DNA from: JBGAKG01 sp044224495
Lineage (GTDB): Bacteria > Myxococcota_A > Polyangia > Polyangiales > Polyangiaceae
DNA: 64,000 nucleotides
Reading direction: 5' to 3'
Assembly (NCBI GenBank): GCA_044224495.1
Contig: JBGAKG010000009.1
Span: 186,001 to 250,000 of the forward strand
Made by a program: the position numbers and the translations under genes. Below are positions 15,773 to 25,194 of this stretch, one piece after another (position 1 is the stretch's first letter; each line of letters starts with the position of its first letter). Under the pieces are notes generated by a model that was not told where the DNA came from, made no database searches, and saw only the letters and a program-made list of their open reading frames with translations.

Positions 15773-16831
15773 ATGCTGGGGACGCTGATCTGGGCCGCCG
15801 CCCAATCGCAGGACGAGTGGTACGCGGGGCAGCGCCTCGCTGCGCAGCGCGCGTGGATGGCGCAAGCGCATCGCCACGCGTTGATGCAGCAGTTTCCGTT
15901 CTACGTCCCCGCGAACGATTGGGAGACCGCGCTCTACGTCGATCGGCGCGCGGGCTTCACGATGGCGCTCCCTGGGTTTCCGCGCCCGATCCCGGTGCCG
16001 CAGGCACCCGGTGAGCCCCCGGCCGATGCGCTCCTCACCCTCTCCGATCTCCCGCTCGGGGTGCGCTTCTACCTCGGGCGCCCGAACGTCGAGGGGGACA
16101 CGCCGGACGCGATCGTCGCGCGCCAGCTCGGCCACTACGTCCGCGATCGCGCGGGCTCGCCGCCGGAGCTGAAGCAGACCACCGTCGATCAGCGGAGCGG
16201 CTGGCGCGTCCAGTCCGCGGCGACCGCCGTCTACGATCTCGCGCGCGTGGATCCGTTCGGGGGCGACCGCGAAGAAGCCACCGTCCTGTTCCGCGACGGC
16301 GGCGTCATGCTGATCACGCTCCGCTATGCGAAGGCCGGGCTCGATCCGTTCCGTGCCGGGCTCTTCCGCTCGGCGGCGTTCGGGAGCCTCCGTTGGGATC
16401 CTCGTGATCCCATTTTGGTACCGCCGCGCATCTGGCCGGAGAGCACGTTCTTGGAGCCCGGCGTCGCGACCCGCCTCAAGTCGTACCGCGAGGAGCAGAT
16501 CACGCGCTTGATGCCCGCCTTCACGGGCCTGAGCGACACGCAGCGCGCGGCGCTCGCGCAGGCGATCGAGCGTTGCGTCACGCGTACGTCGCCGCCGTGG
16601 GCGCCGGTCTCGCGCGGCGAGATCGAGGTCTTGATCGACGATCTCTCGAGCGCGGCCGAGAACGAGCTGTTCGAGAAGATGCTTCGCTCGGTCGCGGTCG
16701 AGGTGCGGACGATGCACGATCTCCGCGGATTCGCGCTGCTCATGGGGCGCACGGCGAACTTCGCCTGGCGTTCGGCCGTGGCGCCGCCGCCGCGCCCGCC
16801 GCCGGCAGGTTGGCCGCCGGGATACCGATGA
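15773..16831 (+). CDS. Conserved-looking hypothetical protein
   Basis: Not recognised; 352 residues. It has an Ala-rich start without a clear signal peptide, a central mixed alpha/beta region (LLTLSDLPLGVRFYLGRPNVEG, SGWRVQSAATAVYDL, EEATVLFRDGGVMLITLRY) and a helical C-terminal half ending in a Pro-rich tail. The middle resembles small lipoproteins that measure or deliver surface components, but the likeness is too weak for a call. The next gene could start at an overlapping ATGA or at a GTG 24 bp further. Confidence 0.65.
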   Translation: MLGTLIWAAAQSQDEWYAGQRLAAQRAWMAQAHRHALMQQFPFYVPANDWETALYVDRRAGFTMALPGFPRPIPVPQAPGEPPADALLTLSDLPLGVRFYLGRPNVEGDTPDAIVARQLGHYVRDRAGSPPELKQTTVDQRSGWRVQSAATAVYDLARVDPFGGDREEATVLFRDGGVMLITLRYAKAGLDPFRAGLFRSAAFGSLRWDPRDPILVPPRIWPESTFLEPGVATRLKSYREEQITRLMPAFTGLSDTQRAALAQAIERCVTRTSPPWAPVSRGEIEVLIDDLSSAAENELFEKMLRSVAVEVRTMHDLRGFALLMGRTANFAWRSAVAPPPRPPPAGWPPGYR

Positions 16832-16841
16832 GGCATTCTGC

Positions 16842-16847
16842 TACACT
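16842..16847 (+). promoter_or_regulatory. -10-like hexamer TACACT
   Basis: TACACT ends 7 nt before the GTG at 16855, matching the window's leaderless pattern and supporting that GTG over the ATG at 16828. Confidence 0.4.
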
Positions 16848-16854
16848 GCCCGCC

Positions 16855-17790
16855 GTGCGCTGGGTCGGCCTTCTCTCGGTTCCCGCTGCGGTGGCGCTCG
16901 TCGCCGCGTGCGGGTTGGAGTCCGCGGGGACGCTCCACGTCACCGACGGTGGCGTGGAGGGGGCGGCCGACGTCTACATCCCGCCGCCGGTCCTCGATGC
17001 CGGCTGCAAGACGACGGGGCCCTGCACGGCGGCGATCCCGAGCGGATGGAAGCTCGTCTTGGCCCCGGCCAATGCGATGGCGGCTTGTCCGACGGGTTGG
17101 ACCCAGCACGACAGCCTCTCGAAGGTCACGGCGGGCCAGGGCACGTGCAAGTGCGACTGCAACGTGACGACGCCACCCGCCTGCGACTCCGGCGCGGTCA
17201 ACACGTCGGTCTCGCTCACCCAGCTCGGCGACTGCGGCTCGTCCGGCACCCAGTTCAACTTCCCTGGTTGTCAGGCGGTGGCGAACCCGGGCCCTCTCGC
17301 GGCCTGGATCAAGGCGCCGGCGCTCGGGCCGACCAACGGGCAATGCACCGGCGTCGCCACCAAGGACGAGACGAAGGTGACGAACGCCGCGCTCCGAACG
17401 TGCGACGCCCCCGCGCAATGCGCCGAGGACGTGTGCACCGACACCACGCCGGGGTGGAGCGCGTGCGTGGTCGGAACGGGCGCGTGTCCGGCGGGCTTCC
17501 CCAACGAGACGCTCGCGATGGACGCCTACACGGTCGCGTGCAGCTCCTGCGGGTGCAACGTGAACGGGCCGTCGACGTGCACCAACACCGTCCTCCGCTA
17601 CTACGACGACCCGGGGTGCGCGACCGAGAAGGGCAGTGTCGTCGCGAACGGCAAGTGCAACAACTCCTCCGGCGGCGGCAACGTCAGCTACGCGAAGTAC
17701 ACGGCGACGCTGAACCTCAAGTGTGACGGGGTGTCGACGAACACGGCGACGATCACCCCCACCGCGCCCTCGACGATCTGCTGCAAGTGA
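16855..17790 (+). CDS. Cys-rich lipoprotein of unknown function
   Basis: The 311-residue product has a lipoprotein signal (MRWVGLLSVPAAVALVAAC, lipobox VAAC, Cys19), a short Asp/Gly linker and a Cys-rich body with many cysteines, mostly spaced as CxC, CxxC or CNVT-type pairs. These suggest several disulfides in the periplasm or at the cell surface. No enzyme motif is visible. An upstream in-frame ATG at 16828 overlaps the preceding stop (ATGA) and would only lengthen the signal's n-region by 9 residues. It converges with the LamG lipoprotein gene; the two stops lie inside a 14-bp palindrome. Confidence 0.72.
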   Translation: MRWVGLLSVPAAVALVAACGLESAGTLHVTDGGVEGAADVYIPPPVLDAGCKTTGPCTAAIPSGWKLVLAPANAMAACPTGWTQHDSLSKVTAGQGTCKCDCNVTTPPACDSGAVNTSVSLTQLGDCGSSGTQFNFPGCQAVANPGPLAAWIKAPALGPTNGQCTGVATKDETKVTNAALRTCDAPAQCAEDVCTDTTPGWSACVVGTGACPAGFPNETLAMDAYTVACSSCGCNVNGPSTCTNTVLRYYDDPGCATEKGSVVANGKCNNSSGGGNVSYAKYTATLNLKCDGVSTNTATITPTAPSTICCK

Positions 17791-17799
17791 CGCGTCACT
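17786..17799. terminator. Palindrome AGTGACGCGTCACT spanning two convergent stop codons
   Basis: This 14-bp perfect palindrome contains the stop codons of both converging genes (17788-17790 and 17795-17797). It has no loop, so at best it is a weak bidirectional terminator, or it may be coincidental. Confidence 0.3.
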
Positions 17800-18658
17800 G
17801 ACAGAGCGAGAGCGAACCGCGCTTGAACACGTCCTGGACTTGCGCCGGCGTGAGCGCGCGCGCGAAGAGCGCGACTTCGTCGACGGCGCCCGGGAACCGC
17901 GCCGTGTCCTCGGAGTTCGCGCCGAAGCGGAGCGCGATCCCCGGCAGCGTCGCGGGGGGCGTCGAGGCGTTGGTCGCCGTCGAGATCAGCGCGCCGTCGA
18001 CGTAGATGCTGCGGTCGTTCGCGGCGGCGACGACCGCGACGAGGTGGTGCCAAGCGTTCGCGGTGAGGGGACTCCCGTTCGAGGTCGTGGAGTAGCCCGA
18101 GCCCGAGATCAGGCGCGCGTACGAGCTGCTCACGTCGAGGAGGTAGCCGTCGTTGACGCCGTTGGTGAGCTTGTCGACGACGCGCAGATCGGTCTGGCTG
18201 AAGCTCACCCACACCGAGATGGAGTAGGGGATCGAGAGCGAGACGTTCGCCGTGTGCGGGACGTTGACGAAGCCGCTCGTGTCGTTCAGCGCGAACGCCT
18301 TCCCGGAGACTCCGGCGACGTAGCGCGGCGTGCCCACCCAGGCGCCGTTGGAGACACCGAGCTCGTCCTTGGTGTCGTTCTCCCCGCGCCAGAACCCGAC
18401 GAGGTCCGGGATCTTCGTGCACCCTGCATCGGCTTCGACGGCCGCATCGGACGGCCCCGCCTCGATCGATTGATCGCCGGGCGCGTCGATCGGGTTTGCG
18501 TCCGTGGTGACGTCCGCGGTCGTGACGTCGCTCGCGGCGTCGGGGCTTCCCGCGTCGTCGCCGGCGACGTCGATGTCGCGCAGGCCGACGAGCGCGTTGC
18601 ACGCCACGGAGCCCACCAGGACGAAGAGGAGCGGAAGGAGCGAGGCTCGGCGGCTCAT
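17795..18658 (-). CDS. LamG/concanavalin-like domain lipoprotein
   Basis: Exported protein of 287 residues. Signal (MSRRASLLPLLFVLVGSVAC, Cys20) is followed by an Asp/Ala-rich linker of about 60 residues and a LamG/laminin-G-like jelly-roll domain at about 90-280. Family hallmarks are LVGFWRGENDTKDELG, NVSLSIPYSISVWVSFSQ, NAWHHLVAVVAAANDRSIYVDGALIS and the closing AVDEVALFARALTPAQVQDVF. Such domains bind glycans or proteins. Its start overlaps the stop of the upstream gene by 4 bp, so the two are co-translated and may form a surface complex. Confidence 0.85.
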   Translation of the reverse strand: MSRRASLLPLLFVLVGSVACNALVGLRDIDVAGDDAGSPDAASDVTTADVTTDANPIDAPGDQSIEAGPSDAAVEADAGCTKIPDLVGFWRGENDTKDELGVSNGAWVGTPRYVAGVSGKAFALNDTSGFVNVPHTANVSLSIPYSISVWVSFSQTDLRVVDKLTNGVNDGYLLDVSSSYARLISGSGYSTTSNGSPLTANAWHHLVAVVAAANDRSIYVDGALISTATNASTPPATLPGIALRFGANSEDTARFPGAVDEVALFARALTPAQVQDVFKRGSLSLCQ

Positions 18659-19641
18659 TGGAACCGACCTCCGATCGCGAGCGAGCCCAGCCCCGGTTGG
18701 ACGAACAGTCCGACGGTGGAGCGTGGCTTCGGGGCCACCACCCAGAGGACGACCCCGGTGGCGAGCAGCACGCCACCGACGGCGAAGGCGACGGTCGAGA
18801 TGGTTCCGGCCGTGCGCGAGTCGTCGGCCTCCGCCTTGACCGCCGCGCTGCAGGGACCCGTCGGGCATGCGTCGGTCACGCTCGATGCGAGCGAGAACGC
18901 GCGCACGCCGAACACGCTCCCGACGACCAGGCCGCCCAGTCCGACGGCGCCGACGCCGAGCCCGGCGATCCGCATCGGCGTGAAGAACGGTGGTGCCGGC
19001 TCGGATGGCTTCGGCGTCGGCGCGAGCGGGCCCGCGGGCGGCGGACGCGGAGCATCACTCGCCGGCTCCAGGCGCGGGATCGTGACGCGCTTGCGATCGG
19101 ACTTCGCCATCTCGACGTCGAGCGAGACCGTCTTCGCGCCGGGCGCGCGCGCTTCCACGGTGTGGTGGCCAGGATCGAGCGGCAGCGCGCTGCCCCACGT
19201 CGCGCGGCCCATCGGCTCGCCGTCCACGCGCACCTCGAGCCCCTCGATCGGCGCGGCCACGTCGATCGACAGACGCGGGACCAACGGCTCGATCGCGTCC
19301 GCCTTCGACGTCGCCATCTTCTCGCGATCGGGCTGGCCGGAGCTGTGGGCGAGCGCGGCGGCTTCGCGGAGCGTGGCCCATGCGCTGGCGAGCCGGTCGA
19401 GCTTCTCGTAGCAAGCGCCGAGGTAGAGCAACGTGCCGACGCCCGGATCGAGGCGTTGGCTCTCGACGAGCTTCGGGCACGCGACGGCGTAGTTGCCGTT
19501 CTTCATGAGGGTGCGAGCTTCGTCGAAGAGCCCTTCCGCGGCGGCCTTGTCGATCGAGGGATCCGCCTGCGCGACCGTGGCGCACGCCACGAAGGCCAAC
19601 ATCGCGCATCCACCCCAAAGCCCCGCCAAGCCTCTTCCCAT
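18655..19641 (-). CDS. Periplasmic PEGA-type protein with two C-terminal membrane helices
   Basis: Function unknown, 328 residues. An N-terminal signal (MGRGLAGLWGGCAMLAFVACATVAQA) precedes a TPR-like helical region (DKAAAEGLFDEARTLMKNGNYAVACPKLVESQRLDPG, LYLGACYEKLDRLASAW). A PEGA-like beta domain follows (GLEVRVDGEPMG, LPLDPGHHTVEARAPGAK), then a Pro-rich linker and two hydrophobic helices near 230 and 280. Myxobacteria have many proteins of this TPR-PEGA-helix form. Start ATG 19641 has GGAGG 8 nt upstream. First gene of a coupled pair with the LamG lipoprotein. Confidence 0.8.
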   Translation of the reverse strand: MGRGLAGLWGGCAMLAFVACATVAQADPSIDKAAAEGLFDEARTLMKNGNYAVACPKLVESQRLDPGVGTLLYLGACYEKLDRLASAWATLREAAALAHSSGQPDREKMATSKADAIEPLVPRLSIDVAAPIEGLEVRVDGEPMGRATWGSALPLDPGHHTVEARAPGAKTVSLDVEMAKSDRKRVTIPRLEPASDAPRPPPAGPLAPTPKPSEPAPPFFTPMRIAGLGVGAVGLGGLVVGSVFGVRAFSLASSVTDACPTGPCSAAVKAEADDSRTAGTISTVAFAVGGVLLATGVVLWVVAPKPRSTVGLFVQPGLGSLAIGGRFQ

Positions 19642-19804
19642 GGTGCCTCCGAAGGAGCCCCCGTAGCAAACAGCGTACCGCGGCGGTCCGCCACGGAGAG
19701 CGGTGAAAATGAGGGCCGGCGAAAGCTCGAGCGCACCGACTGTGCGCACACCGCTGTGCGGGCTGTGCGGCTCCCCCCAAAGTGAGCTAGTAGCTCGCGT
19801 CGCC

Positions 19805-21421
19805 TTGATCCGCCTCGACTCCATCGCCAAGCAGCACGGGAAACAGATCCTCTTCATGGACGCGTCCGCCGCGATCAACCGCGGCGAGAAGTGCGGGCTC
19901 GTCGGGCCGAACGGCGCCGGGAAGACCACGATCTTCCGCATGATCATGAAGGAAGAGGAGCCGGATGGCGGCCAGGTCGCCGTCGACCGCGGCACGACGA
20001 TCGGCTACTTCCGGCAGGACGTCGGCGACATGAAAGGCCGGAGCGTCGTGGCCGAGACGATGGACGGCGCAGGCCCCGTGTCGGAGGCCGCGGCGGCGCT
20101 CCGCGAGCTCGAGGCCGCGCTCGCCGATCCCGATCGCATGAACGAGATGGACGAGCTCGTCGAGCGCTTCGGCCAGGCCCAAGCGCGCTACGAGGAGCTC
20201 GGTGGCTACGCGCTCGAGGCACGCGCGCGGGAGATCCTCGCGGGCCTCGGCTTCGCGCAAGACGTGATGGACGGCGACGTCGGTGCGCTGTCCGGTGGGT
20301 GGAAGATGCGCGTCGCGCTCGCGCGCATCCTCTTGATGAACCCGGACGCGCTCCTGCTCGACGAGCCGACGAACCACCTCGACATCGAGTCGATCCTCTG
20401 GCTCGAGCAGTGGCTCAAGGCCTACGAGGGCGCGGTGCTCATGACCTCGCACGATCGCGAGTTCATGAACCGCATCGTCTCCAAGATCCTCGAGATCGAC
20501 GGCGGCGACATCACCACGTTCTCGGGCAACTGGGACTTTTACGAGGCGCAGCGCAAGATCCTCGACGCCCAGCAAGAGGCCCAGTTCGAGCGCCAGCAGG
20601 CGATGCTCAAGAAGGAAGAAGAGTTCATCGCGCGGTTCAAGGCGCGCGCGAGCCACGCCGCGCAGGTGCAGTCGCGCGTGAAGAAGCTCGAGAAGATCGA
20701 GAAGGTGGAGCCGCCGATCCGGCGCAAGGTCCTCCACTTCGACTTCAAGCCCGCGCCGCGCTCCGGCGACGACGTCGTTTCGTTCGCGAAGGTCGGCAAA
20801 GGCTGGGGCAAGCGCGTCATCTACGACGGCTTCGAGTGGCTCGTCCGGCGCGGCGAGCGCTGGTGCGTGATGGGCATCAACGGGGCGGGGAAGTCGACGC
20901 TCCTGAAGCTCGCCGCCGGCGCGCTCACGGCCGACTCGGGCGTCGTCAAGATCGGCGCGAGCGTGAAGCTCGGCTACTTCGCGCAGCACGCGATGGACGT
21001 GTTGAACCCCGACGAGACGGTCTGGGATGCGCTCGTCGGCAAGTTCCCGCTCGCGTCGATCGGGTCGCTCCGCACGCTCGCGGGCGTGTTCGGCTTCTCC
21101 GGGGACGACGTGGAGAAGCCCGTGCGCGTGCTCTCGGGCGGCGAGAAGGCGCGGCTCGTGCTCGCGCAGATGCTCTACGACCCGCCGAACTTCCTGGTGC
21201 TCGACGAGCCGACGAACCACCTGGACGTCGGGACGAAGGACATGTTGGTCGAGGCGCTCTCGAAGTTCGAGGGCACGATGCTCTTCGTCTCGCACGATCG
21301 TCGCTTCCTCGCCGCGCTCTCGAACCGCGTCCTCGAGGTCACGGCGAAGGGCGTGCGCGCGTACGGCGGTGGCTACACCGAGTACGTCACGCAGTCCGGG
21401 CACGAAGCGCCCGAGCGCTGA
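19805..21421 (+). CDS. ABC-F family ATPase (translation factor type)
   Basis: Soluble twin-ABC protein of 538 residues, no membrane segments. Domain 1 has Walker A GPNGAGKTT (residues 34-42), signature LSGGWKMRVALARIL and Walker B LLLDEPTNHLD. An inter-domain linker rich in basic residues and Gln follows (ILDAQQEAQFERQQAMLKKEEEFIARF). Domain 2 has GINGAGKSTLL, LSGGEKARLVLAQML and VLDEPTNHLD. ABC-F proteins act at the ribosomal E site. The TTG start gives the family-typical MIRLDSIAKQHG; the ATG at 19703 would add an unrelated 34-residue head. Not part of an operon. Confidence 0.88.
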   Translation: MIRLDSIAKQHGKQILFMDASAAINRGEKCGLVGPNGAGKTTIFRMIMKEEEPDGGQVAVDRGTTIGYFRQDVGDMKGRSVVAETMDGAGPVSEAAAALRELEAALADPDRMNEMDELVERFGQAQARYEELGGYALEARAREILAGLGFAQDVMDGDVGALSGGWKMRVALARILLMNPDALLLDEPTNHLDIESILWLEQWLKAYEGAVLMTSHDREFMNRIVSKILEIDGGDITTFSGNWDFYEAQRKILDAQQEAQFERQQAMLKKEEEFIARFKARASHAAQVQSRVKKLEKIEKVEPPIRRKVLHFDFKPAPRSGDDVVSFAKVGKGWGKRVIYDGFEWLVRRGERWCVMGINGAGKSTLLKLAAGALTADSGVVKIGASVKLGYFAQHAMDVLNPDETVWDALVGKFPLASIGSLRTLAGVFGFSGDDVEKPVRVLSGGEKARLVLAQMLYDPPNFLVLDEPTNHLDVGTKDMLVEALSKFEGTMLFVSHDRRFLAALSNRVLEVTAKGVRAYGGGYTEYVTQSGHEAPER

Positions 21422-21432
21422 TCAGGCGGTGC

Positions 21433-21900
21433 TCACGTGACCATGCGAATGGTCCACGGGTAGCGGTACCACTCGCCGCGGCTCGCCGCGCTCCCCGCCT
21501 GCACGCCGTAGATGATCACCGGGACCAGCACGAGGAAGACGAGCGGGAACGCCATGCCGCACGTGACCGCGTTCGCGACGCCGACGATCAGCCAGGCGAT
21601 GATGACCGTGATGTGGAAGTTCAGCGCTTCGACCGCGTGCGTGCGCACGTACGTGTCCCGCGTGCCCGACGACATCATGATGATGAGCGGTCCGAGGAAG
21701 CCCAGGATGCCGAGGTAGTGTGCGAGCGCCGCGCTGCTGCGCGACGACGCGACCTGCGGGTCGACGTAGCCCGCGAAGCCCGGCTGCGGCGGCGCGCCGT
21801 AGGGGTTGCCGGGCGGGGGCTGCCCGTAGGTGCCCCATTGACGCCCATCCCACCAGCGCTGCTGTCCCGTCGCGGGATCGGGGTACCACCCAGGTTGCAT
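21433..21900 (-). CDS. DUF2510/DUF4870 small membrane protein
   Basis: The 155-residue product begins with the DUF2510 signature (MQPGWYPDPATGQQRWWDGRQW), a Pro/Gly linker and a DUF4870/Tic20-like three-helix membrane domain (AALAHYLGILGFLGPLIIMM, VRTHAVEALNFHITVIIAWLIVG, VFLVLVPVIIYGVQAG). Such proteins are common and uncharacterised. The ATG at 21900 is preferred because it opens the signature and has TACGGT 7 nt upstream; an upstream in-frame ATG would only add MRGRVAVPTVWV. Confidence 0.82.
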   Translation of the reverse strand: MQPGWYPDPATGQQRWWDGRQWGTYGQPPPGNPYGAPPQPGFAGYVDPQVASSRSSAALAHYLGILGFLGPLIIMMSSGTRDTYVRTHAVEALNFHITVIIAWLIVGVANAVTCGMAFPLVFLVLVPVIIYGVQAGSAASRGEWYRYPWTIRMVT

Positions 21901-21937
21901 CACCCACACCGTAGGCACCGCAACGCGGCCGCGCAAG

Positions 21938-23896
21938 TCAACGGCGGGCCTCCAGGTCCTCCCACCGCTGGACGAGCCGCGCGACGTCGGCCTGGGCCGC
22001 CTCGAGCTCTCGTTGCGCGCGCTTCGCGCCCTCGGGATCCTTCGTGTAGAGCGCAGGATCGGCGAGCTTCCCTTCGAGCGCGCTGACCTTCGTCTCCGCG
22101 GCGGCGATCACGTCGAGGATCCCGTCGAGCTCGATCCGTTCGCCGTAGGTGAGCTTCTTCTTCGCGGCGGCGGTCGGCGGCGGCGGGGCGCTCTTGGCGG
22201 CGGGCTTCGGGGCCTCCTTGGGCGCCGGTGGCGGCGTGCTCGCGGCGAGCTCGGCCAGCTTCTCGCGGTAGTCGCTCCAGTTGCCGGCGTAGGTCGTCAC
22301 CTTGCCGTCGCCCTCGAACGCGACGATGGCGGTCGCGACGTGGTCGAGGAACGCGCGATCGTGCGACACGACGACGACGCAGCCGGGCCAGCTCTCGAGG
22401 AGCTCCTCGAGCGCGCCGAGCGTCGTCACGTCGAGATCGTTGGTGGGCTCGTCGAGGAGGAGCACGTTGGCTCCGCTCTTGAGCGCGAGCGCCAACGTGA
22501 CGCGTGCGCGCTCGCCACCCGAGAGCGCGCTGACCTTGCGCCGCCCAGCGTGGCCGTCGAACGAGAAGAGCTCCATGTACGCCCGGAGCTCCATCGTGCG
22601 GTCGCCGATCGTGACGGTCCCGGCGCCGGTGCGCTCCGCGTCCTCGCGCTCGGCGACGTTGTCGAAGACGGTCCAGTCGTCGCGGAGCGTCGAGCGCGCC
22701 TGATCGAGGACGGCGAGCTTGGTCTGGGTACCGCGGACGACCTTGCCCGCCGCGGGGACGAGCTCGCCCGTGATCACGCGCAGGAGCGACGTCTTCCCGG
22801 CGCCGTTCGGACCGACGACACCGAGCCGGTCGCCGCGCACGAGGCGGAGGTCGAGCTTCTGCACGAGCGTGCGCCCCCCGAGCTCGATCCGCAGGCCCTC
22901 GAGCTCGAGGATCGTCCCGCCGAGGCGCCCGCCACCGGTCTCGAGGCCGCCGAGCTGCACCTCGGCGCGCGCTTGCGGTCCGACCTCGGCGATGGCGCCC
23001 TCGGCGCGTTGGATGCGGGCCTTCTGCTTCGTCGTGCGCGCCTTGGGCCCGCGGCGGAGCCACTCGATCTCGCGGCGAAGGAAGTTCTGGCGGTTCCTCT
23101 CCACGCGCTCCGCGTGCGCCTCGCGCTCGGCGCGCTGCTCGAGGAAGTCGGCGTAGGCGCCGAGGTGATCGTTGCGCTTCGTGTACTCGGTGAGCTTGCC
23201 GTTCTCGAGATCGAGGACGCGGGTCGCCACCGAGTCGAGCACGTAGCGGTCGTGGGTGACGAGGAGGACGGCGCCGGGCAGGTCGCGCAGGTACTGCTCG
23301 AGCCACGCGATGGTGTCGGCGTCGAGGTGGTTCGTGGGCTCGTCGAGGATCGCGAGGTCGGGACGCGCGACCAGGATCCGCGCGAGGGCCACGCGGCGCT
23401 TCTCTCCGCCGCTCATCGTGCCGACGGCGCGATCGAGGTCGGCGCCGCGCACGCCGAGGTGGGAGAGGATCTGCTCCACCTCGTGATCGCGATCCCAGCC
23501 GCCGAGGTGCTCGATCTGCTCGCCGAGCGCGGCTTGGCGGGCGAGGAGCTCGGGCGACGCATCGCCGCCGGCGATCGCGCGCGAGACTTCGTCGTGCTCC
23601 TTGCGCACCGCGTCCCACGCGGCGAGACCCTCGCGGACGATGGAGCGCGGCGTCGCGTCGGGGGCGAGCTCCGGCTCCTGGGGGAGGTAGAGGATCGTCG
23701 CATCGCGGCGGCGATCGATCGTGCCGGTGTCGGCGGGCTCGAGCCCGGCCAGGATCTTGAGGAGCGTCGACTTGCCGGTGCCGTTCGGGCCGAGGAGGGC
23801 CGCCTTCTCGCCGCGCCGGAGCGTGAACGTGCCCCGATCGACGAGCGGGCGCGCACCGTACGCCTTGGAGACGTCGCGAATCGAGAGGACCGGCAT
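21938..23896 (-). CDS. Uup-like ABC-F ATPase with C-terminal coiled coil
   Basis: Twin-ABC soluble ATPase of 652 residues. Domain 1 has GPNGTGKSTLL, MSGGEKRRVALARIL and ILDEPTNHLD. Domain 2 has GPNGAGKTSLL, LSGGERARVTLALAL and LLDEPTNDLD. After a Pro/Ala/Lys-rich linker the last 80 residues form a coiled coil (LTYGERIELDGILDVIAAAETKVSALEGKL), matching the nucleic-acid-binding C-terminal domain of Uup. The start at MPVLSIRDVSKAYG is standard for the family; the longer frame would overlap the divergent hydrolase gene. It is divergent from the alpha/beta hydrolase gene across 43 bp. Confidence 0.87.
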   Translation of the reverse strand: MPVLSIRDVSKAYGARPLVDRGTFTLRRGEKAALLGPNGTGKSTLLKILAGLEPADTGTIDRRRDATILYLPQEPELAPDATPRSIVREGLAAWDAVRKEHDEVSRAIAGGDASPELLARQAALGEQIEHLGGWDRDHEVEQILSHLGVRGADLDRAVGTMSGGEKRRVALARILVARPDLAILDEPTNHLDADTIAWLEQYLRDLPGAVLLVTHDRYVLDSVATRVLDLENGKLTEYTKRNDHLGAYADFLEQRAEREAHAERVERNRQNFLRREIEWLRRGPKARTTKQKARIQRAEGAIAEVGPQARAEVQLGGLETGGGRLGGTILELEGLRIELGGRTLVQKLDLRLVRGDRLGVVGPNGAGKTSLLRVITGELVPAAGKVVRGTQTKLAVLDQARSTLRDDWTVFDNVAEREDAERTGAGTVTIGDRTMELRAYMELFSFDGHAGRRKVSALSGGERARVTLALALKSGANVLLLDEPTNDLDVTTLGALEELLESWPGCVVVVSHDRAFLDHVATAIVAFEGDGKVTTYAGNWSDYREKLAELAASTPPPAPKEAPKPAAKSAPPPPTAAAKKKLTYGERIELDGILDVIAAAETKVSALEGKLADPALYTKDPEGAKRAQRELEAAQADVARLVQRWEDLEARR

Positions 23897-23939
23897 GCGC
23901 GCTTCTTTACACGAATTGCGGGCGTGATAGCGAACGGGC

Positions 23940-25181
23940 ATGGGGCTCTTGGACGCGCTGCGGCGCATTCGCTCCGGGTATCGCCGCCTGATCGGGGCGG
24001 ACCTGCCGCTTCACCAACGGGCGAAGCGCACCGCGCTCCTCGCCGCGCCGTTCCTGGCGGTCTGCATCCCGGCCGCGATCCCGACGCGCGTCGCGCCGCT
24101 CGTCGACGAGTACCCGCCGATCGCCGATCGCGCCGCGCGCCGACCGATGCCGGCGGGAGCGTGCGCGCTCTCCGACGAGCGCGACCCGACGGGGGCTTGC
24201 CGTGCGGTCACGGTGACGAGCGTGCGCGAAGAGGACGTCGAGGTCCCCTCGTCGATCGCCGCCAAAGGCATCGCCGCGCTCAGGGGCACGGTGTCGATTC
24301 CGGTCGGGCCGTCGGGCCGGCGTCCGGCGATCGTGCTCGTCGGTGGGAGCGGGCCGCACGATCGCCAGTGTCTCGCCGCAGGCGACATCGCGACCCGCAC
24401 ACCGATCGAGATGTGTCGCGCGCTCGCCGACGTCTTCGCGAAGCTCGGCTTCGTCGTGCTCCGCACCGACAAGCGGAGCCCCCGGTTCTACCCCGAGCTC
24501 GCCGCGCGTGGCGCGCAAGCGAACCGCGACTTCGAGTTCACCGACTTCGAGCGCGACGTCGCCGATCAGGTGGCGTGGCTCGCCGCGCGGCCGGACGTCG
24601 ATCCGACCGCCGTCGTCGCCGCCGGCCACAGCGAGGGTGGCGAGATCGTGGCGCACCTGGCGGCGGGGCACACGGCGCCGCTCGCCGCCGTGCTCCTGCT
24701 CGCGGCCGTGATCGATCCGTTCGGCCCGGAGAGCCTCGAGGCGCTCGGGCGGACGCGCCTCCACCAAGGGGACGTCATCCAGTGGGGCGTGATGAAGCTC
24801 GAGGCGCGTCGATGGCGCGGGTGCGTCGCCGATCTCACGCGGGACTATCGGCCCGACGACACGTGCCTCGCCGACAACGTCGACCAGCGGACCTTCAAGC
24901 AGATGGTCGACTACATGGCAGCGACGCGGGAGCTCTTGCCGAAGCTCGACCTGCCGACGTTCGCGATCCAGGGGAGCGTCGACCGGAACGTGAGCCCGAC
25001 GACGATCCCGCGTCTCCGCGATGCGATGGCGGGGCGCGATCTCGAGGCGCACTACGTGCGCGGGGTGAACCACCTCATGGTCGACGTCGTGGGAGAGCGC
25101 TCGGGCCCCCCGGCGCTCGCGCCGGAGGTCGTGGCGCGCATCCGCGCGTTCGTCGCGAGCGTCCCGCGGGCGGGCCTCTGA
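23940..25181 (+). CDS. Alpha/beta hydrolase, probably membrane-anchored
   Basis: The 413-residue protein has a basic N-terminus and one hydrophobic segment at about 30-50 (TALLAAPFLAVCIPAAIP). An alpha/beta hydrolase fold follows at about 100-405: oxyanion strand AIVLVGGSGPHD, nucleophile elbow GHSEGG, strand LLLAAVIDPFG, Asp region FAIQGSVDRNVSP and His in GVNHLM. The catalytic triad therefore appears complete. Related bacterial proteins are annotated as acyl-CoA thioester hydrolase/peptidase S9-like; the substrate cannot be told. A TGATAG hexamer lies 9 nt before the ATG. Confidence 0.82.
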   Translation: MGLLDALRRIRSGYRRLIGADLPLHQRAKRTALLAAPFLAVCIPAAIPTRVAPLVDEYPPIADRAARRPMPAGACALSDERDPTGACRAVTVTSVREEDVEVPSSIAAKGIAALRGTVSIPVGPSGRRPAIVLVGGSGPHDRQCLAAGDIATRTPIEMCRALADVFAKLGFVVLRTDKRSPRFYPELAARGAQANRDFEFTDFERDVADQVAWLAARPDVDPTAVVAAGHSEGGEIVAHLAAGHTAPLAAVLLLAAVIDPFGPESLEALGRTRLHQGDVIQWGVMKLEARRWRGCVADLTRDYRPDDTCLADNVDQRTFKQMVDYMAATRELLPKLDLPTFAIQGSVDRNVSPTTIPRLRDAMAGRDLEAHYVRGVNHLMVDVVGERSGPPALAPEVVARIRAFVASVPRAGL

Positions 25182-25194
25182 GCGGCCCCTCGAC

